NCBI GenBank assembly: GCA_025462735.1
Contig: JAOAPC010000010.1
Span: 213,638-277,637 of the forward strand
DNA: 64,000 bases
Source: Acidobacteriaceae bacterium
Lineage (GTDB): Bacteria; Acidobacteriota; Terriglobia; Terriglobales; Acidobacteriaceae
Reading direction: 5' to 3'
Below are positions 6,851 through 15,933 of this stretch, in pieces. How positions within the stretch are numbered: position 1 is the first letter of the stretch; each line of letters starts with the position of its first letter. Position numbers and translations under genes: made by a program. The notes under the pieces are model-generated. The model was not told the origin of the DNA. It saw only the letters and a list, made by a program, of their open reading frames with translations, and did no database searches.

Positions 6851-9088
6851 ATGGCTTCGGGAAGTCCAATCAAACCGAGCAAAGAACGAAAGCGCCTGAT
6901 TATCATGCTTGCGGCAGGAAGTTTTCTGCTGTTCGCAATCCTGCTTTCGGAATCATCTTTCGACCTGCCATTTATCAATCCCAGCAATACTCAGCAAACA
7001 GTCTTTCTTGCAGCCCTTTCGGCATTGGTGTTCCTGCTATTTGTCACTCTGACCTTCGTCCTGGCGAGAAACCTAATCAAGCTTTTTGCCGAGCGGCGCT
7101 TGGGGGTATTGGGGTCAAAGTTCCGCACTCGCCTGGTAGTTGGAAGCTTGTTGCTCTCTTTTCTTCCGGTCATTGTGATGTTCTGGTTCGCCTATGGACT
7201 GATGAACCGGTCGATCGAGCGCTGGTTTTCCACTCCCGTCGAAGAAGTACGGCAAGACACGGCCTTAATGGCAAGGCTGCTGGCTACGTATGCGGCTGAG
7301 AACGCCCACTCTGAGGCTCTCTCGATCGCTTCTGCACCTGAGACCCAGCACGCATTCGAGGGCCATAGTTTTTCGGGAGTACTTAACCAGTTCCGTGAAC
7401 ACGAAACCACGTTACAAGGCGGCTTTGCGATTGCGATTCTTTCCGGGGATGCAGAGGCCAGTTTTGGAGCGCCTGCGGAATGGCCTCTGCTAAAGCCGAA
7501 GATACCTTTGCCGCCAGTCTCTTCTCAGCCCCAACACATTTCTTGGAACGGCGTGGAATATGTCCTGGGAACCGCTCCGGTTGGCGATTCCGGTGAGATT
7601 TTGGTGGCGATGCCTCTGCCTAAGAGTTTTGCCGAAGCCCAGAAGCAGCTCGAACTAAGCCAACAGCGATACCTCGAGTTGGCGAAGGCACGCCGGACAG
7701 TGCGTCGTACCTACATGGTGCTCTTGTGGTGGATCACCGGTATGGTGCTATTCGCCAGTATGTGGCTGGCGCTGTATCTTTCCCGGCTAGTCACGCGGCC
7801 GGTCGTTGCCCTTGCGGAAGCCACTCAGGAGATCTCACGCGGGAACTTGGATTATCGCGTAGAGGTGCCTGCGGCCGACGAACTCGGGGACCTGGTTCGA
7901 TCGTTCAACCAAATGGCCGGAGAACTCTCCAGCAGCCGCCGTAAATTGGAAACCGCCAGCCATGAATTGAGCGCCGCCAATTCCGAACTCGAGCGCCGTC
8001 GCCAACACATCGAGACGATTCTCGAGAGCATCCCGACCGGTGTGCTTTCTTTAGACGCGCAATTGTGTGTCCGTCACGTGAATCAGGCGCTCCTGCGCAT
8101 GCTCAGGCCCTCTGAGAAACCGCACCTTACATCGACACTGATAGGCGCTGCGTTACGCGATCTGTTTGCCGCCGATGTCCTCGAAGACCTCGAACATCTC
8201 TTACGGCGTGCGGACAGAATGGGAACCACCACCACGCAGATGGAGTTCGCGATTCAACGCTCGCGATTGAATGTCGCTGTCACTGTTGCTACTTTGGGGC
8301 ACGAGCGCGAACGAATCGGATATGTGCTCGTATTCGAAGATCTCTCGGATTTACTCAGAGCACAGAAGCAGGCAGCCTGGCGGGAGGTGGCGCGCCGTGT
8401 CGCTCACGAGATCAAGAACCCCCTTACCCCAATTGCACTTTCCGCGGACCGTATTCTTCGTCATCTGGACCGCAGCACCCCGCCTGATCGTGCCTCGGTC
8501 GAGATCGTGCGGAGCTGCGCAGAAGCCATTTGCGGCGCGGTCGAGACTGTTCGTACTCTGGTGAATGAGTTTGCAACTCTTGCCCGCTTCCCTTCTTCGC
8601 AACCACAACCGGCGAACATCAACGGGATCGTGGAGAGTGCACTCTCCATGTTCAACGGCAGGGTAGATGAAATTCATATGCGCACCATGTTCTCGACCGA
8701 TTTGCCCCAGGTGATGGCAGATTCTGACGCCATGAAACGCGCAATTGCCAACCTGGTGGACAACGCGGCCGAGGCAGTTCAGGCATCCGCGGTGAAAGAG
8801 ATTGAAATTTCTACATCCCTGGTGCCCAATCACGACTTGGTGGAAATCTGCGTCTCCGACAGCGGTCCCGGTGTTACTCAAGACCTGAAAGAACGGCTTT
8901 TCCTGCCATACTTCTCCACTAAGAAACGCGGAACGGGGCTCGGGCTTGCCATCGTCAGCCGGATCATTGAAGACCACAACGGGTCGATTCGCGTGGAGGA
9001 GAACAGGCCGGCCGGCGCCAGGTTCATCATCGAACTGCCGATTGCTGCCCAACCTGCGAGCGTCGCGCACGCAACCCAAAATGCTTGA
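6851..9088 (+). CDS. NtrY-like membrane sensor histidine kinase
   Basis: A 745-residue sensor. Three hydrophobic segments near the N-terminus (about 20-35, 50-75 and 95-120) precede a periplasmic or linker region. A fourth segment (about 295-315) leads into a HAMP domain (ARLVTRPVVALAEATQEISRGN). A PAS-like domain follows (about 390-500, ILESIPTGVLSLD). The HisKA domain has the phospho-acceptor His at residue 519 in VAHEIKNPLTP. The HATPase domain shows the N box (NLVDNAAEAV), G1 (SDSGPGV) and G2 (KRGTGLGLAIVSRI). The layout matches NtrY, which signals to NtrX. The stop overlaps the regulator gene start by 8 nt, so the pair is translationally coupled. A good -10 (TATAAT, 6805-6810) lies upstream, with a poor -35. 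Confidence 0.9.
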   Translation: MASGSPIKPSKERKRLIIMLAAGSFLLFAILLSESSFDLPFINPSNTQQTVFLAALSALVFLLFVTLTFVLARNLIKLFAERRLGVLGSKFRTRLVVGSLLLSFLPVIVMFWFAYGLMNRSIERWFSTPVEEVRQDTALMARLLATYAAENAHSEALSIASAPETQHAFEGHSFSGVLNQFREHETTLQGGFAIAILSGDAEASFGAPAEWPLLKPKIPLPPVSSQPQHISWNGVEYVLGTAPVGDSGEILVAMPLPKSFAEAQKQLELSQQRYLELAKARRTVRRTYMVLLWWITGMVLFASMWLALYLSRLVTRPVVALAEATQEISRGNLDYRVEVPAADELGDLVRSFNQMAGELSSSRRKLETASHELSAANSELERRRQHIETILESIPTGVLSLDAQLCVRHVNQALLRMLRPSEKPHLTSTLIGAALRDLFAADVLEDLEHLLRRADRMGTTTTQMEFAIQRSRLNVAVTVATLGHERERIGYVLVFEDLSDLLRAQKQAAWREVARRVAHEIKNPLTPIALSADRILRHLDRSTPPDRASVEIVRSCAEAICGAVETVRTLVNEFATLARFPSSQPQPANINGIVESALSMFNGRVDEIHMRTMFSTDLPQVMADSDAMKRAIANLVDNAAEAVQASAVKEIEISTSLVPNHDLVEICVSDSGPGVTQDLKERLFLPYFSTKKRGTGLGLAIVSRIIEDHNGSIRVEENRPAGARFIIELPIAAQPASVAHATQNA

Positions 9089-10430
9089 CATCCTCATCGT
9101 TGATGACGAGCCGTCGATCCGCGACTCGCTTCAAGGCGTGCTCGAAGACGAAGGCTATCACCCCGCTGCTACTGGCAGTGGTGAATCCTGCCTGGAACTG
9201 CTTCGCAAAAAAGCTTTTGACGTTGTCCTCCTGGACATTTGGCTGCCCGGAATGGACGGGCTTGATGTGCTACAGAAAATTCGCGAACTGGAGAATTCGC
9301 CGGAGGTCATCATCATCTCCGGTCACGCCACAATTGAAACCGCGGTGCGCGCAACCAAGCTAGGGGCCTTTGATTTTCTCGAGAAGCCGCTCTCGATAGA
9401 TAAGACCCTCATCCTTCTCAAGAACGCGTTGCAAGCCAAGAAGCTGCGCGAGGAGAACAAGGATTTAAAGAAGCAACTCGCGCCGAAGACCGCGATCGTT
9501 GGCGACAGTGTTCCGATGAAAGCGCTTCGCCAGCAGATTCAATTGATGGCTCCCACCAACGGACGCGTCCTGATTTTCGGCGAATCGGGAACCGGCAAGG
9601 AACTGGTCGCGCACGCCATCCACGGACAAAGCTTGCGGACAGATGAAACCTTCGTCGAAGTAAATTGCGCCGCGATACCGGAAGACCTTATCGAGAGTGA
9701 ACTGTTTGGGCATCGGAGAGGTTCGATTCCCTCGGTCGCGGAAGACAAAGAAGGCAAGTTTCTCAAGGCAAATCGCGGCACGTTATTCCTTGACGAAGTG
9801 GGCGACATGAGCCTGAAGACGCAAGCGAAGGTGTTGCGCACGCTCGAGGAGCAGAACTTCACGCCGGTGGGAGGAGACGAGCCGGTGACCGTCGATGTCC
9901 GCGTGATTGCCTCTACTAACAAGGATTTGGAAGAAGAAATTTCGCGCGGAAATTTTCGCGAAGATCTCTTTTACCGGCTGAATGTAGTTCCGTTTTCAGT
10001 GCCGCCTCTACGCGAGCGCAAAGAAGATATTCCGCTTTTGGCTGAGCACTTCCTGAAAGAGTTTTCAGGACGCTACGGCCGCCGGGCTCGTGAAATTACT
10101 GATGACGCTGTGGAAGGTCTTATGCGCTATTCATGGCCGGGGAATGTGCGCGAACTTCGCAATGTGATCGAGCGGATCGTCATTATGAATCCGACAATCG
10201 TTCGTTTTGATCGCAAGCACTTGCCTCCGCTGGTTTATCGCGACGGGAGCCGCCGCAGCGGTGACTTCCTCACCCTGCATCAGGCACGCTCGGCTTATGA
10301 ACGCGACTACATTCTTAAGAAGCTGGACGAGAACCATGGAAACATCAGCCGCGCCGCCGAAGTCCTCGGGCTGGAACGCAGCCATCTATATCGAAAAATG
10401 AGAGCATTGGGAATCGCACTGAAGGAATAG
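9081..10430 (+). CDS. NtrC/NtrX-family response regulator with altered GAFTGA loop
   Basis: A 449-residue regulator partnered with the upstream kinase. The receiver domain (1-120) has the acidic pair D8/D9, phospho-acceptor D52 (LLDIWLPGMDG) and the conserved Lys in EKPLS. The AAA+ domain has Walker A GESGTGKE (167-174), Walker B TLFLDEVGD and the arginine-rich SWPGNVRELRN region. A Fis-type helix-turn-helix ends the protein (GNISRAAEVLGLERSHLYRKM). The loop that contacts sigma-54, normally GAFTGA after ELFGH, reads GSIPSV at residues 214-219. The start at ATG 9081, inside the kinase 3' end, places the receiver motif correctly. The longer frame from 8946 is rejected. It may control promoters without sigma-54. 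Confidence 0.93.
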   Translation: MLDILIVDDEPSIRDSLQGVLEDEGYHPAATGSGESCLELLRKKAFDVVLLDIWLPGMDGLDVLQKIRELENSPEVIIISGHATIETAVRATKLGAFDFLEKPLSIDKTLILLKNALQAKKLREENKDLKKQLAPKTAIVGDSVPMKALRQQIQLMAPTNGRVLIFGESGTGKELVAHAIHGQSLRTDETFVEVNCAAIPEDLIESELFGHRRGSIPSVAEDKEGKFLKANRGTLFLDEVGDMSLKTQAKVLRTLEEQNFTPVGGDEPVTVDVRVIASTNKDLEEEISRGNFREDLFYRLNVVPFSVPPLRERKEDIPLLAEHFLKEFSGRYGRRAREITDDAVEGLMRYSWPGNVRELRNVIERIVIMNPTIVRFDRKHLPPLVYRDGSRRSGDFLTLHQARSAYERDYILKKLDENHGNISRAAEVLGLERSHLYRKMRALGIALKE

Positions 10431-10451
10431 GTTTAGCTGGGAGTAGCGAAC

Positions 10452-11405
10452 CTATCCAGAGTTCTCCTTGTGTTCAGCGGTGACGAGATGTTCGAGCTGC
10501 CTTCTCCAATCGAGTTCTTCAACAAAACCTCGCGATTCGCGCCAGTTCTGGCGCACTTTCACGAACAGCTCTAAAAATACCTTGGTCCCCAGCATGCGTT
10601 CGATTTCAATCCGCGCCGCGGTTCCAATCTTTTTCAGCACCTCTCCCCGATGTCCGATTAGAATTCGCTTTTGCCCCTCACGCTCACAATAAATCACCGC
10701 CGCAATTCGCGTTAATTTCGCGCCTTCTTCGAACTGCTCGATCATGACCGTGGTGGAATGCGGCACTTCTTCGCTGGTTGCAAACAGGACCTGCTCCCGG
10801 ATCAATTCTGAGACCATGAAGCGCGCGGGCTGGTCCGTGATCTGGCCTTCAGGAAAGTAGTGTGGCCCTTCCGGCAGAGCATGAATTACCTTGTCCAGCA
10901 ATAAGTCCAGCCCTTCGCGTTTTCGCGCCGAAATCGGAATCACTTCGCGAAAGTCGCGCAGCTTCGAGTACTTCTCGATCAATGGAAGCAGCTGACGTTT
11001 CTCTCCGCGCAGAAGATCAATCTTATTCAGCAGAAGGAAGGCTGGCGTTTTCGTGCCTTTCACCACATCCAGCAGGAACTCGCCCGCGTCATCTGATTTT
11101 TTTGCGGCATCGGTGATGATCAAAGCAAGGTCGCATCCGTTTAAGGCTTCGCGGACTTCGGACATCATCTTGCGTCCCAAAGAACTGCCCGGACGATGAA
11201 CTCCGGGAGTATCAATCAGTACGATCTGCGCGCCCGGCCTGCCTTTTTTCTTAGGAACATGGATCACCCCGAGCACGCGGTTTCGCGTGGTTTGAGGCTT
11301 GGGACTGACGATTGCGAGCTTCTCGCCCGCAAGCGCATTTAACAATGTGGATTTGCCTGCGTTGGGGCGGCCGATAATGGTGACGAATCCGGAGCGGAAG
11401 GACAT
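10452..11405 (-). CDS. era: GTPase Era
   Basis: A 317-residue GTPase that binds 16S rRNA and assists 30S subunit maturation. G1 is GRPNAGKST (about residues 12-20). The switch/G2 region is PQTTRNRVLG, G3 is DTPGVHRPG, G4 is NKID and G5 is ISA. The C-terminal KH domain shows GHRGEVLKKIGTAARIEIE followed by LELFVKVRQNWRE, diagnostic of Era. The length is close to the E. coli protein (301). The start ATG at 11405 is 2 nt after the stop of the CorC-like gene, so it is probably the last gene of a phoH-ybeY-corC-era cluster, an order common in bacteria. It converges on the NtrC-like gene. Confidence 0.97.
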   Translation of the reverse strand: MSFRSGFVTIIGRPNAGKSTLLNALAGEKLAIVSPKPQTTRNRVLGVIHVPKKKGRPGAQIVLIDTPGVHRPGSSLGRKMMSEVREALNGCDLALIITDAAKKSDDAGEFLLDVVKGTKTPAFLLLNKIDLLRGEKRQLLPLIEKYSKLRDFREVIPISARKREGLDLLLDKVIHALPEGPHYFPEGQITDQPARFMVSELIREQVLFATSEEVPHSTTVMIEQFEEGAKLTRIAAVIYCEREGQKRILIGHRGEVLKKIGTAARIEIERMLGTKVFLELFVKVRQNWRESRGFVEELDWRRQLEHLVTAEHKENSG

Positions 11406-11407
11406 TT

Positions 11408-12673
11408 CTAAATCAGCTTCATCTGCTGAGAATTTACAACTGAGACTCTTACCCGCTCAACCCGGCGATCGGTGGCTTGCAACACTTCAAGGCGCAGTCC
11501 GTCTTCTTCCACGACTTCGCCCTTCTTTGGAATTCTTCCCGCCAGTTCGCTCACCAACCCCGCAACTGTTGCCGCCCCGCGGCGATCATGGCGCACTCCG
11601 AGCAATTCCTCCAGGCGATCTACATCCATATTCCCCGGCACGAGATACGAGCCTTCGCTCTCCCGAACCACCTGCGCAGGTTCGTGCTCGTCACTAATTT
11701 CACCAACGATTTCCTCTACCAAATCTTCAATCGTCACCAGACCTGCAACTCCTCCGTATTCATCAATCACAATTGCGATCCGGGCCTTTTTCTTCTGCAT
11801 TTCACGAAGCAGGTCGCTACCCAATTTCGTCTCGGGCACAAACAAAACGTCTTTGCGCATAAGCGAGCCGACGGTGCGGCTGTGCGCCTCTGCATCTGGC
11901 ACCTGCAGCACATCTTGTGCGTAAACCACTCCGACGATGTGATCGAGGCTTCCGTCAAACACCGGCACGCGGGAAAATGGTCGCACTCTTAGCAGCTCGA
12001 TAAATTTCTCGACTGTGGTGTCAGATGCCACGGCAATCATCTCGGGACGCGGCTTCATCGCCTCGCGTACCGTCTTCTCACTGAACTGCACCACCGACTG
12101 GATCAGGTCGCGGTTGCTTTCGTCGAGAATGCCTTCTTCCTGGCCGGCCTCGATCAAAGCATCCACGGCTTCCGCTTGAGTTTCAGCCTGTGATTCGGGA
12201 TGCTCCCGGGTCAATGATGCGACTGACTGCAGGAACCCCAAAACCAGAGTGATCGGCAGAGTCAGATAAATCATGACCCGCAGAAGCGGCGCCCAAGGTG
12301 CCAGCCATTCGCCTTTCGTCCGCGAAAAAAAGACGAACGGCAAAAACCTATTGAATACGATGACGATCAGAATCAGCGCAAGCACAGCCTCCAACACTTC
12401 ATCCGCACCCCATGTACGGTCGCGGAAAACCCCGAATCCGACCAGCAACGCGATTGCAGCCATCAAGAGCGGAGTCAAAACAGCCATGGACAGAGCAGCC
12501 CGCGACCGGCTTACTTTTAACCTTGGCTCCACCTGCTGCTCAAAGGCGTCAATGTTGTCCTGGAAGTCGCGGGAAAGAAACTTGCCAATTTCCGTATAGA
12601 GACGATCTACGTACGAGGAAAGAGTCAACAGCCCAAGAAGCACGAGTAGCGGGATGGCAATGACCAGGTTCAT
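11408..12673 (-). CDS. CorC/HlyC-family membrane protein with CBS domains
   Basis: A 421-residue protein. The N-terminal third is a DUF21/CNNM-like membrane domain with hydrophobic segments at about residues 2-22, 62-82, 95-115 and 130-155. Two CBS domains occupy about 200-330 (MKPRPEMIAVASDTTVEKFIELL and the IDEYGGVAGLVTIEDLVEEIVGEI block). A C-terminal CorC_HlyC transporter-associated domain completes it (GSYLVPGNMDVDRLEELLGV). The family is linked to Mg2+/Co2+ homeostasis, but transport has not been shown for most members. The start overlaps the ybeY stop by 4 nt, and era follows at once. The membrane domain is shorter and more divergent than usual. Confidence 0.88.
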   Translation of the reverse strand: MNLVIAIPLLVLLGLLTLSSYVDRLYTEIGKFLSRDFQDNIDAFEQQVEPRLKVSRSRAALSMAVLTPLLMAAIALLVGFGVFRDRTWGADEVLEAVLALILIVIVFNRFLPFVFFSRTKGEWLAPWAPLLRVMIYLTLPITLVLGFLQSVASLTREHPESQAETQAEAVDALIEAGQEEGILDESNRDLIQSVVQFSEKTVREAMKPRPEMIAVASDTTVEKFIELLRVRPFSRVPVFDGSLDHIVGVVYAQDVLQVPDAEAHSRTVGSLMRKDVLFVPETKLGSDLLREMQKKKARIAIVIDEYGGVAGLVTIEDLVEEIVGEISDEHEPAQVVRESEGSYLVPGNMDVDRLEELLGVRHDRRGAATVAGLVSELAGRIPKKGEVVEEDGLRLEVLQATDRRVERVRVSVVNSQQMKLI

Positions 12674-13173
12674 CGGCGCGGTCGCGCAAGCAGGGGCGCA
12701 GCCTTTGCTGGTTTTCGAGCTGCTCGGGGAAAGCTTCGTTCGATCAATCCGGTTGGCAGCGCAAATCGCCGTCGCAACAGGATTTCCTTTTTCGCCATTT
12801 CGCCCCGATCGCTTTCATGATCATATCCCGCCAAGTGCAAAATTCCATGCAAAATCAGGATTCGAATTTCGTCGGAGACAGAGTGCCCGAGCAAGCGCGC
12901 ATTGCTCGCAGCAATGTCGAGCGAAACCGCAATGTCACCTGCGAGGCCCTTAGCCGACGGCGCTGCCGGAAAAGACAACACATCCGTTGGCTGGTTCTTT
13001 TCTCGAAAGCGCGAGTTCAAGTGCCGGATATTGGAATTCCCGGTAATTAAAACGCTCACTTCTCCTCGCAGACCAGCCGCAGAGCTGGCCTTAAGCACAA
13101 AGCTGGCCAGCATCCGCGAATTCAGCCTCGGCGGCTTTCGTTCAAAAATGATCATTGGATTGCTGAACTTCAT
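12670..13173 (-). CDS. ybeY: Endoribonuclease YbeY
   Basis: A 167-residue metalloenzyme for rRNA 3'-end processing and ribosome quality control. The hallmark zinc motif H-x3-H-x5-H is present as HGILHLAGYDH (His109, His113, His119). The preceding conserved elements LNSRFREKNQPTDVLSFP and GDIAVSLD are also intact. A basic C-terminal tail of about 30 residues (RAARKPAKAAPLLARPRR) extends beyond the typical family length and may be species-specific. ATG 13173 is used, though an in-frame ATG at 13155 is also possible. It is downstream of phoH on the same strand, with a hairpin between them, and overlaps the CorC-like gene by 4 nt. Confidence 0.93.
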   Translation of the reverse strand: MKFSNPMIIFERKPPRLNSRMLASFVLKASSAAGLRGEVSVLITGNSNIRHLNSRFREKNQPTDVLSFPAAPSAKGLAGDIAVSLDIAASNARLLGHSVSDEIRILILHGILHLAGYDHESDRGEMAKKEILLRRRFALPTGLIERSFPRAARKPAKAAPLLARPRR

Positions 13174-13203
13174 CCGCGTTCATGAAGTTTCAGAAAAACA
13201 ATA

Positions 13204-13228
13204 AGGAGGACGCTAAAAGCGTCCTCCT
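13204..13228 (-). terminator. Hairpin between phoH and ybeY
   Basis: An 11-bp perfect stem (13204-13214 with 13218-13228, AAA loop on the plus strand) lies just past the phoH stop. On the minus strand it is followed by TATTGTTTTTC, an imperfect T-tract. It could terminate phoH transcripts partially, so ybeY might have its own promoter or rely on read-through. Confidence 0.6.
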
Positions 13229-13241
13229 CATAAACACAGTC

Positions 13242-14270
13242 CTATTCCGCAGGCTCGCGCACGTTTGAGGCCGAGCCGTTCCCGTTTGCAGCTTTCGGAT
13301 CCAGCAACTCCATCTGTTCTTCTGCCACTCGCGCCTTGCGCTCATCGTAGGCGCGAATGATCCGCTGCACCAGGTGATGCCGCACTACATCGCCCTCATC
13401 AAAATACGAAAAGGCCAGCCCTTGCACGTTCTTGAGAACGTCTATCGCCTCTAACAACCCACTGCGTTTCGAGTTGGGAAGATCGATTTGCGTAATGTCA
13501 CCGGTGATGACCGCCTTCGAGTTGAAACCCAGACGGGTCACGAACATCTTCATCTGCTCAGACGTCGTGTTCTGAGCTTCGTCCAGAATCACGAATGAGT
13601 CATTCAATGTGCGGCCGCGCATGAAAGCAATCGGAGCAATCTCGATGACGCTCTTTTCGAGATAGCGGTCCACCTTCTCCGGATCCAGCATGTCGTAGAG
13701 CGCGTCGTAGAGAGGACGCAAGTAGGGATCGATCTTTTCCTGCAGCGTTCCCGGTAGAAATCCCAGGCGCTCGCCGGCTTCGACTGCCGGGCGCGCCAGG
13801 ATGATCCGGTTCACACGCTTGGAGAGCAGCGCCGAAATAGCCATTGCAACCGCGAGATACGTCTTGCCGGTGCCCGCCGGACCAATTCCGAAAACCATGT
13901 CATGGCTCTCGATCGCATCCAGATAGCGGCGCTGGTTTATGCTTTTCGGCTGCACGGTGCGGCGTCCGAAAGAACGCTGGCGTCCAGCTTCGACCAGTCC
14001 TCGCAAAGTGGCTTTGGGATCCGCAACCAACACCCGCAACATGCTGTTCAGGTCGCCGTTATTAAAGGTGTGGCCGCCGCGCTGCAGTTGGTCGTAATCG
14101 GTGAAAACCTGCTCAGCACGGGCTACGTCGCGCGGGGTTCCTTCAACTTCAATGGAGTCAGAGCGGAGGTCTATGTTGATGTTCAGGCCGTCTTCCAGCA
14201 CGTGCAGGTTTTCATCGCGGGTGCCAAACAGGGCCTCTATGTTGGGGCTGATTTCAATACTCTTCTTCAT
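13242..14270 (-). CDS. phoH: PhoH-family ATPase
   Basis: A 342-residue PhoH/PhoL protein. An N-terminal region of about 125 residues contains a KH-like stretch ([15 protein letters not shown]). The P-loop ATPase domain follows, with Walker [14 protein letters not shown] (about residues 128-140), [18 protein letters not shown], Walker [13 protein letters not shown] and [11 protein letters not shown]. The C-terminal tail (about 315-342) is hydrophilic. The gene next to ybeY is typical of the PhoH clade linked to RNA metabolism and ribosome maturation, rather than phosphate control. ATG 14270 gives the expected N-terminus. It is the first gene of the phoH-ybeY-corC-era cluster and is divergent from rpsT. 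Confidence 0.95.
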   Translation of the reverse strand: MKKSIEISPNIEALFGTRDENLHVLEDGLNINIDLRSDSIEVEGTPRDVARAEQVFTDYDQLQRGGHTFNNGDLNSMLRVLVADPKATLRGLVEAGRQRSFGRRTVQPKSINQRRYLDAIESHDMVFGIGPAGTGKTYLAVAMAISALLSKRVNRIILARPAVEAGERLGFLPGTLQEKIDPYLRPLYDALYDMLDPEKVDRYLEKSVIEIAPIAFMRGRTLNDSFVILDEAQNTTSEQMKMFVTRLGFNSKAVITGDITQIDLPNSKRSGLLEAIDVLKNVQGLAFSYFDEGDVVRHHLVQRIIRAYDERKARVAEEQMELLDPKAANGNGSASNVREPAE

Positions 14271-14464
14271 TCAGATTTCCGTCTTCCGGGTACCCTCGGG
14301 CGCAGTTGCGCCATTTCCAAGCATTAGATGTCGCATGTGAGATTGAAGAACGCCCTCTGGCGTCCTTTCACGGATTGTACTTCGCCGAATGAGGTGGGTA
14401 GGTAACAATTCTGTTAAAAGCGTACAGCCCGGCTTCGTTGCTAGTCAACCAGAATAGCTTGCCG

Positions 14465-14494
14465 TTGACCCTCTGCAACTCGCTCCAGTAGAAT
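14465..14494 (+). promoter_or_regulatory. Probable sigma-70 promoter of rpsT
   Basis: TTGACC at 14465-14470 and TAGAAT at 14489-14494 are separated by 18 bp. The predicted leader before rpsT is about 55 nt. Confidence 0.55.
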
Positions 14495-14555
14495 AGGTTA
14501 TTCAAAGCCTACCTGAACTCCGGTGGGAACCCTATAGAAAAGGTATTTAACCGTA

Positions 14556-14819
14556 ATGGCAAACCACTTTTCCGCGCTCAAACGCGCCCGCCAGACCGAA
14601 CGACGCACTCTCCGCAACCGTGGCAACACCTCCCGTTTGCGCTCTGCTCTCCGCGACATGCGTGAGGCACTCGCCAAAGGTGACAAGTCCGCCGCCGAGC
14701 AGTCTTTCCGGCAGACCTCTTCGGCCTTGGATAAAGCGATCCAAAAAGGTGTTCTGCATGAGAATACCGCCGCCCGCTACAAATCCCGCCTGAACGCACG
14801 CCTGAACGCGTTGAAGTAA
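14556..14819 (+). CDS. rpsT: 30S ribosomal protein S20
   Basis: An 87-residue, strongly basic helical protein that binds 16S rRNA in the small subunit body. The N-terminus [22 protein letters not shown] and the interior [11 protein letters not shown] and [20 protein letters not shown] match S20, and the length is exactly typical. It stands alone on the plus strand, as rpsT usually does, divergent from phoH. Confidence 0.97.
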   Translation: MANHFSALKRARQTERRTLRNRGNTSRLRSALRDMREALAKGDKSAAEQSFRQTSSALDKAIQKGVLHENTAARYKSRLNARLNALK

Positions 14820-15068
14820 AACTCGGACGCGGTTATTCAGGTATTCCCACCTACAAATCTGTCATTCCGAGCGAAAAAGCTCATTCGTCGCGAATGAGCA
14901 TTGAGTCGAGAGCCTGCCCTGAGCGACTGACCGTGCAACGGAAAGGAGCCGAATGGGAACCTGGTTTTGCTTAACTTCGTTCGCGCAATCTTGATCTCTG
15001 TCCGCTGACACACCACTGGTAGTTGTGGTTGGCGGCCGCCTTTTCTCTAGGTAAGCGAGTGTAGCCGC
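14820..15068. repeat. Intergenic region with interspersed-repeat signature
   Basis: About 250 bp between rpsT and the next promoter. A perfect 9-bp palindrome (14879-14887 with 14891-14899, loop TCG) is embedded in GTCATTCCGAGCG...GAGTCGAGAG text. That text resembles the 'CATTCCGAGCGAAGCGAGGAAT' interspersed repeats seen in many environmental bacteria. No T-tract follows, so it is not a classical terminator. No gene was seen. Confidence 0.4.
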
Positions 15069-15097
15069 TTTTCACTTCCACAACTTTCCTGTACAGT
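15069..15097 (+). promoter_or_regulatory. Possible promoter of the urate-oxidase-N-like gene
   Basis: TTTTCA at 15069-15074 and TACAGT at 15092-15097 are 17 bp apart. The start codon follows 30 bp downstream. Confidence 0.4.
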
Positions 15098-15127
15098 TTC
15101 CGCGACACTCCCGGAGGGCTCGTTCGA

Positions 15128-15868
15128 ATGCTCTACGCTGCTGCGGAAATTTCCCTTCCCACAGATTTCCAAACCAACTTCCTCATGCTGCTGCGCTGGA
15201 TCCACTTCGTGGCCGGCATCACCTGGATCGGACTGTTGTACTTTTTCAACCTGGTTAACGTTCCATTCATGAAGGAACTCGACCCCACCACTCGCGCCAA
15301 AATCACGCCTGGCCTGATGCTGCGAGCATTGTGGTGGTTTCGTTGGTCAGCTCTGGTAACCGTGTTGGCCGGGCTAGCTTACTGGGGAAGCATTGTCGGC
15401 GCTGATGCGCGCAACGGTGGCGCCTCACCGGCTCTTCCGATGGCAAGCTTTTTCCTCATCTGGACGATAACCTGGGCGATCCTTTACGCGCTGCTGATCC
15501 CCGGTAAAGGCCTGCTCAATAAAGGATGGTTTCTAGCGATTCTCTACGCAATCCTCATCACACATTCTGCCCATTTCTTTCTCCACATAAACGACAAACC
15601 GTGGGAGAGCAATCGCCTGCTGGCCATCGGCATCGGTGGAGGCATCGGCTGGATGATGCTGCTGAACGTCTGGGGAGTCGTCTGGCGCATACAGAAGCGC
15701 TTGATCGCCTCGACCAAAGACAACGCCGAGAACGGCACCCCAATGCCCGACAAAGCCGCACGGATGGCACGTATGGTCTTCCTGACCTCACGCATCAATG
15801 CCTGGCTATCGATTCCCCTGCTGTTCCTAATGGGAGCGGCGAGCCACTACCCAATGTTTGGAAGGTAG
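15128..15868 (+). CDS. Urate hydroxylase PuuD N-terminal-like membrane protein
   Basis: A 246-residue integral membrane protein with about seven hydrophobic segments. The motif MLLRWIHFVAGITWIGLLYFFNLVNVPFM and the following ALWWFRWSALVTVLAGL match the Urate_ox_N (PF06181) region, which in PuuD is fused to a C-terminal cytochrome c. No CxxCH haem-binding motif is present here, so this is the membrane domain alone. Conserved His residues in WIHF and in THSAHFFLHIN could bind haem. Solo versions are widespread and their substrate is unproven. No other purine-catabolism genes are nearby, so urate oxidation should not be assumed. Confidence 0.75.
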   Translation: MLYAAAEISLPTDFQTNFLMLLRWIHFVAGITWIGLLYFFNLVNVPFMKELDPTTRAKITPGLMLRALWWFRWSALVTVLAGLAYWGSIVGADARNGGASPALPMASFFLIWTITWAILYALLIPGKGLLNKGWFLAILYAILITHSAHFFLHINDKPWESNRLLAIGIGGGIGWMMLLNVWGVVWRIQKRLIASTKDNAENGTPMPDKAARMARMVFLTSRINAWLSIPLLFLMGAASHYPMFGR

Positions 15869-15882
15869 CGCGTCCTCATTGC

Positions 15883-15913
15883 AAAAAAAAAGGAAGCTCC
15901 GAAGAGCTTCCTT
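15883..15913. terminator. Bidirectional terminator between convergent genes
   Basis: A 10-bp stem (15890-15899 with 15904-15913, CGAA loop) lies between two stop codons. On the minus strand it runs into a T-tract of nine for the TonB receptor gene. On the plus strand it ends in TTTTG for the membrane-protein gene. Confidence 0.88.
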
Positions 15914-15933
15914 TTGAAATTCGAATCAGCGGC

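Noticed and set aside
8946..9080. N-terminal extension of the NtrC-like regulator
   Set aside because: These 45 codons overlap the kinase HATPase domain in another frame and precede the canonical receiver start MLDILIVDDE at 9081.
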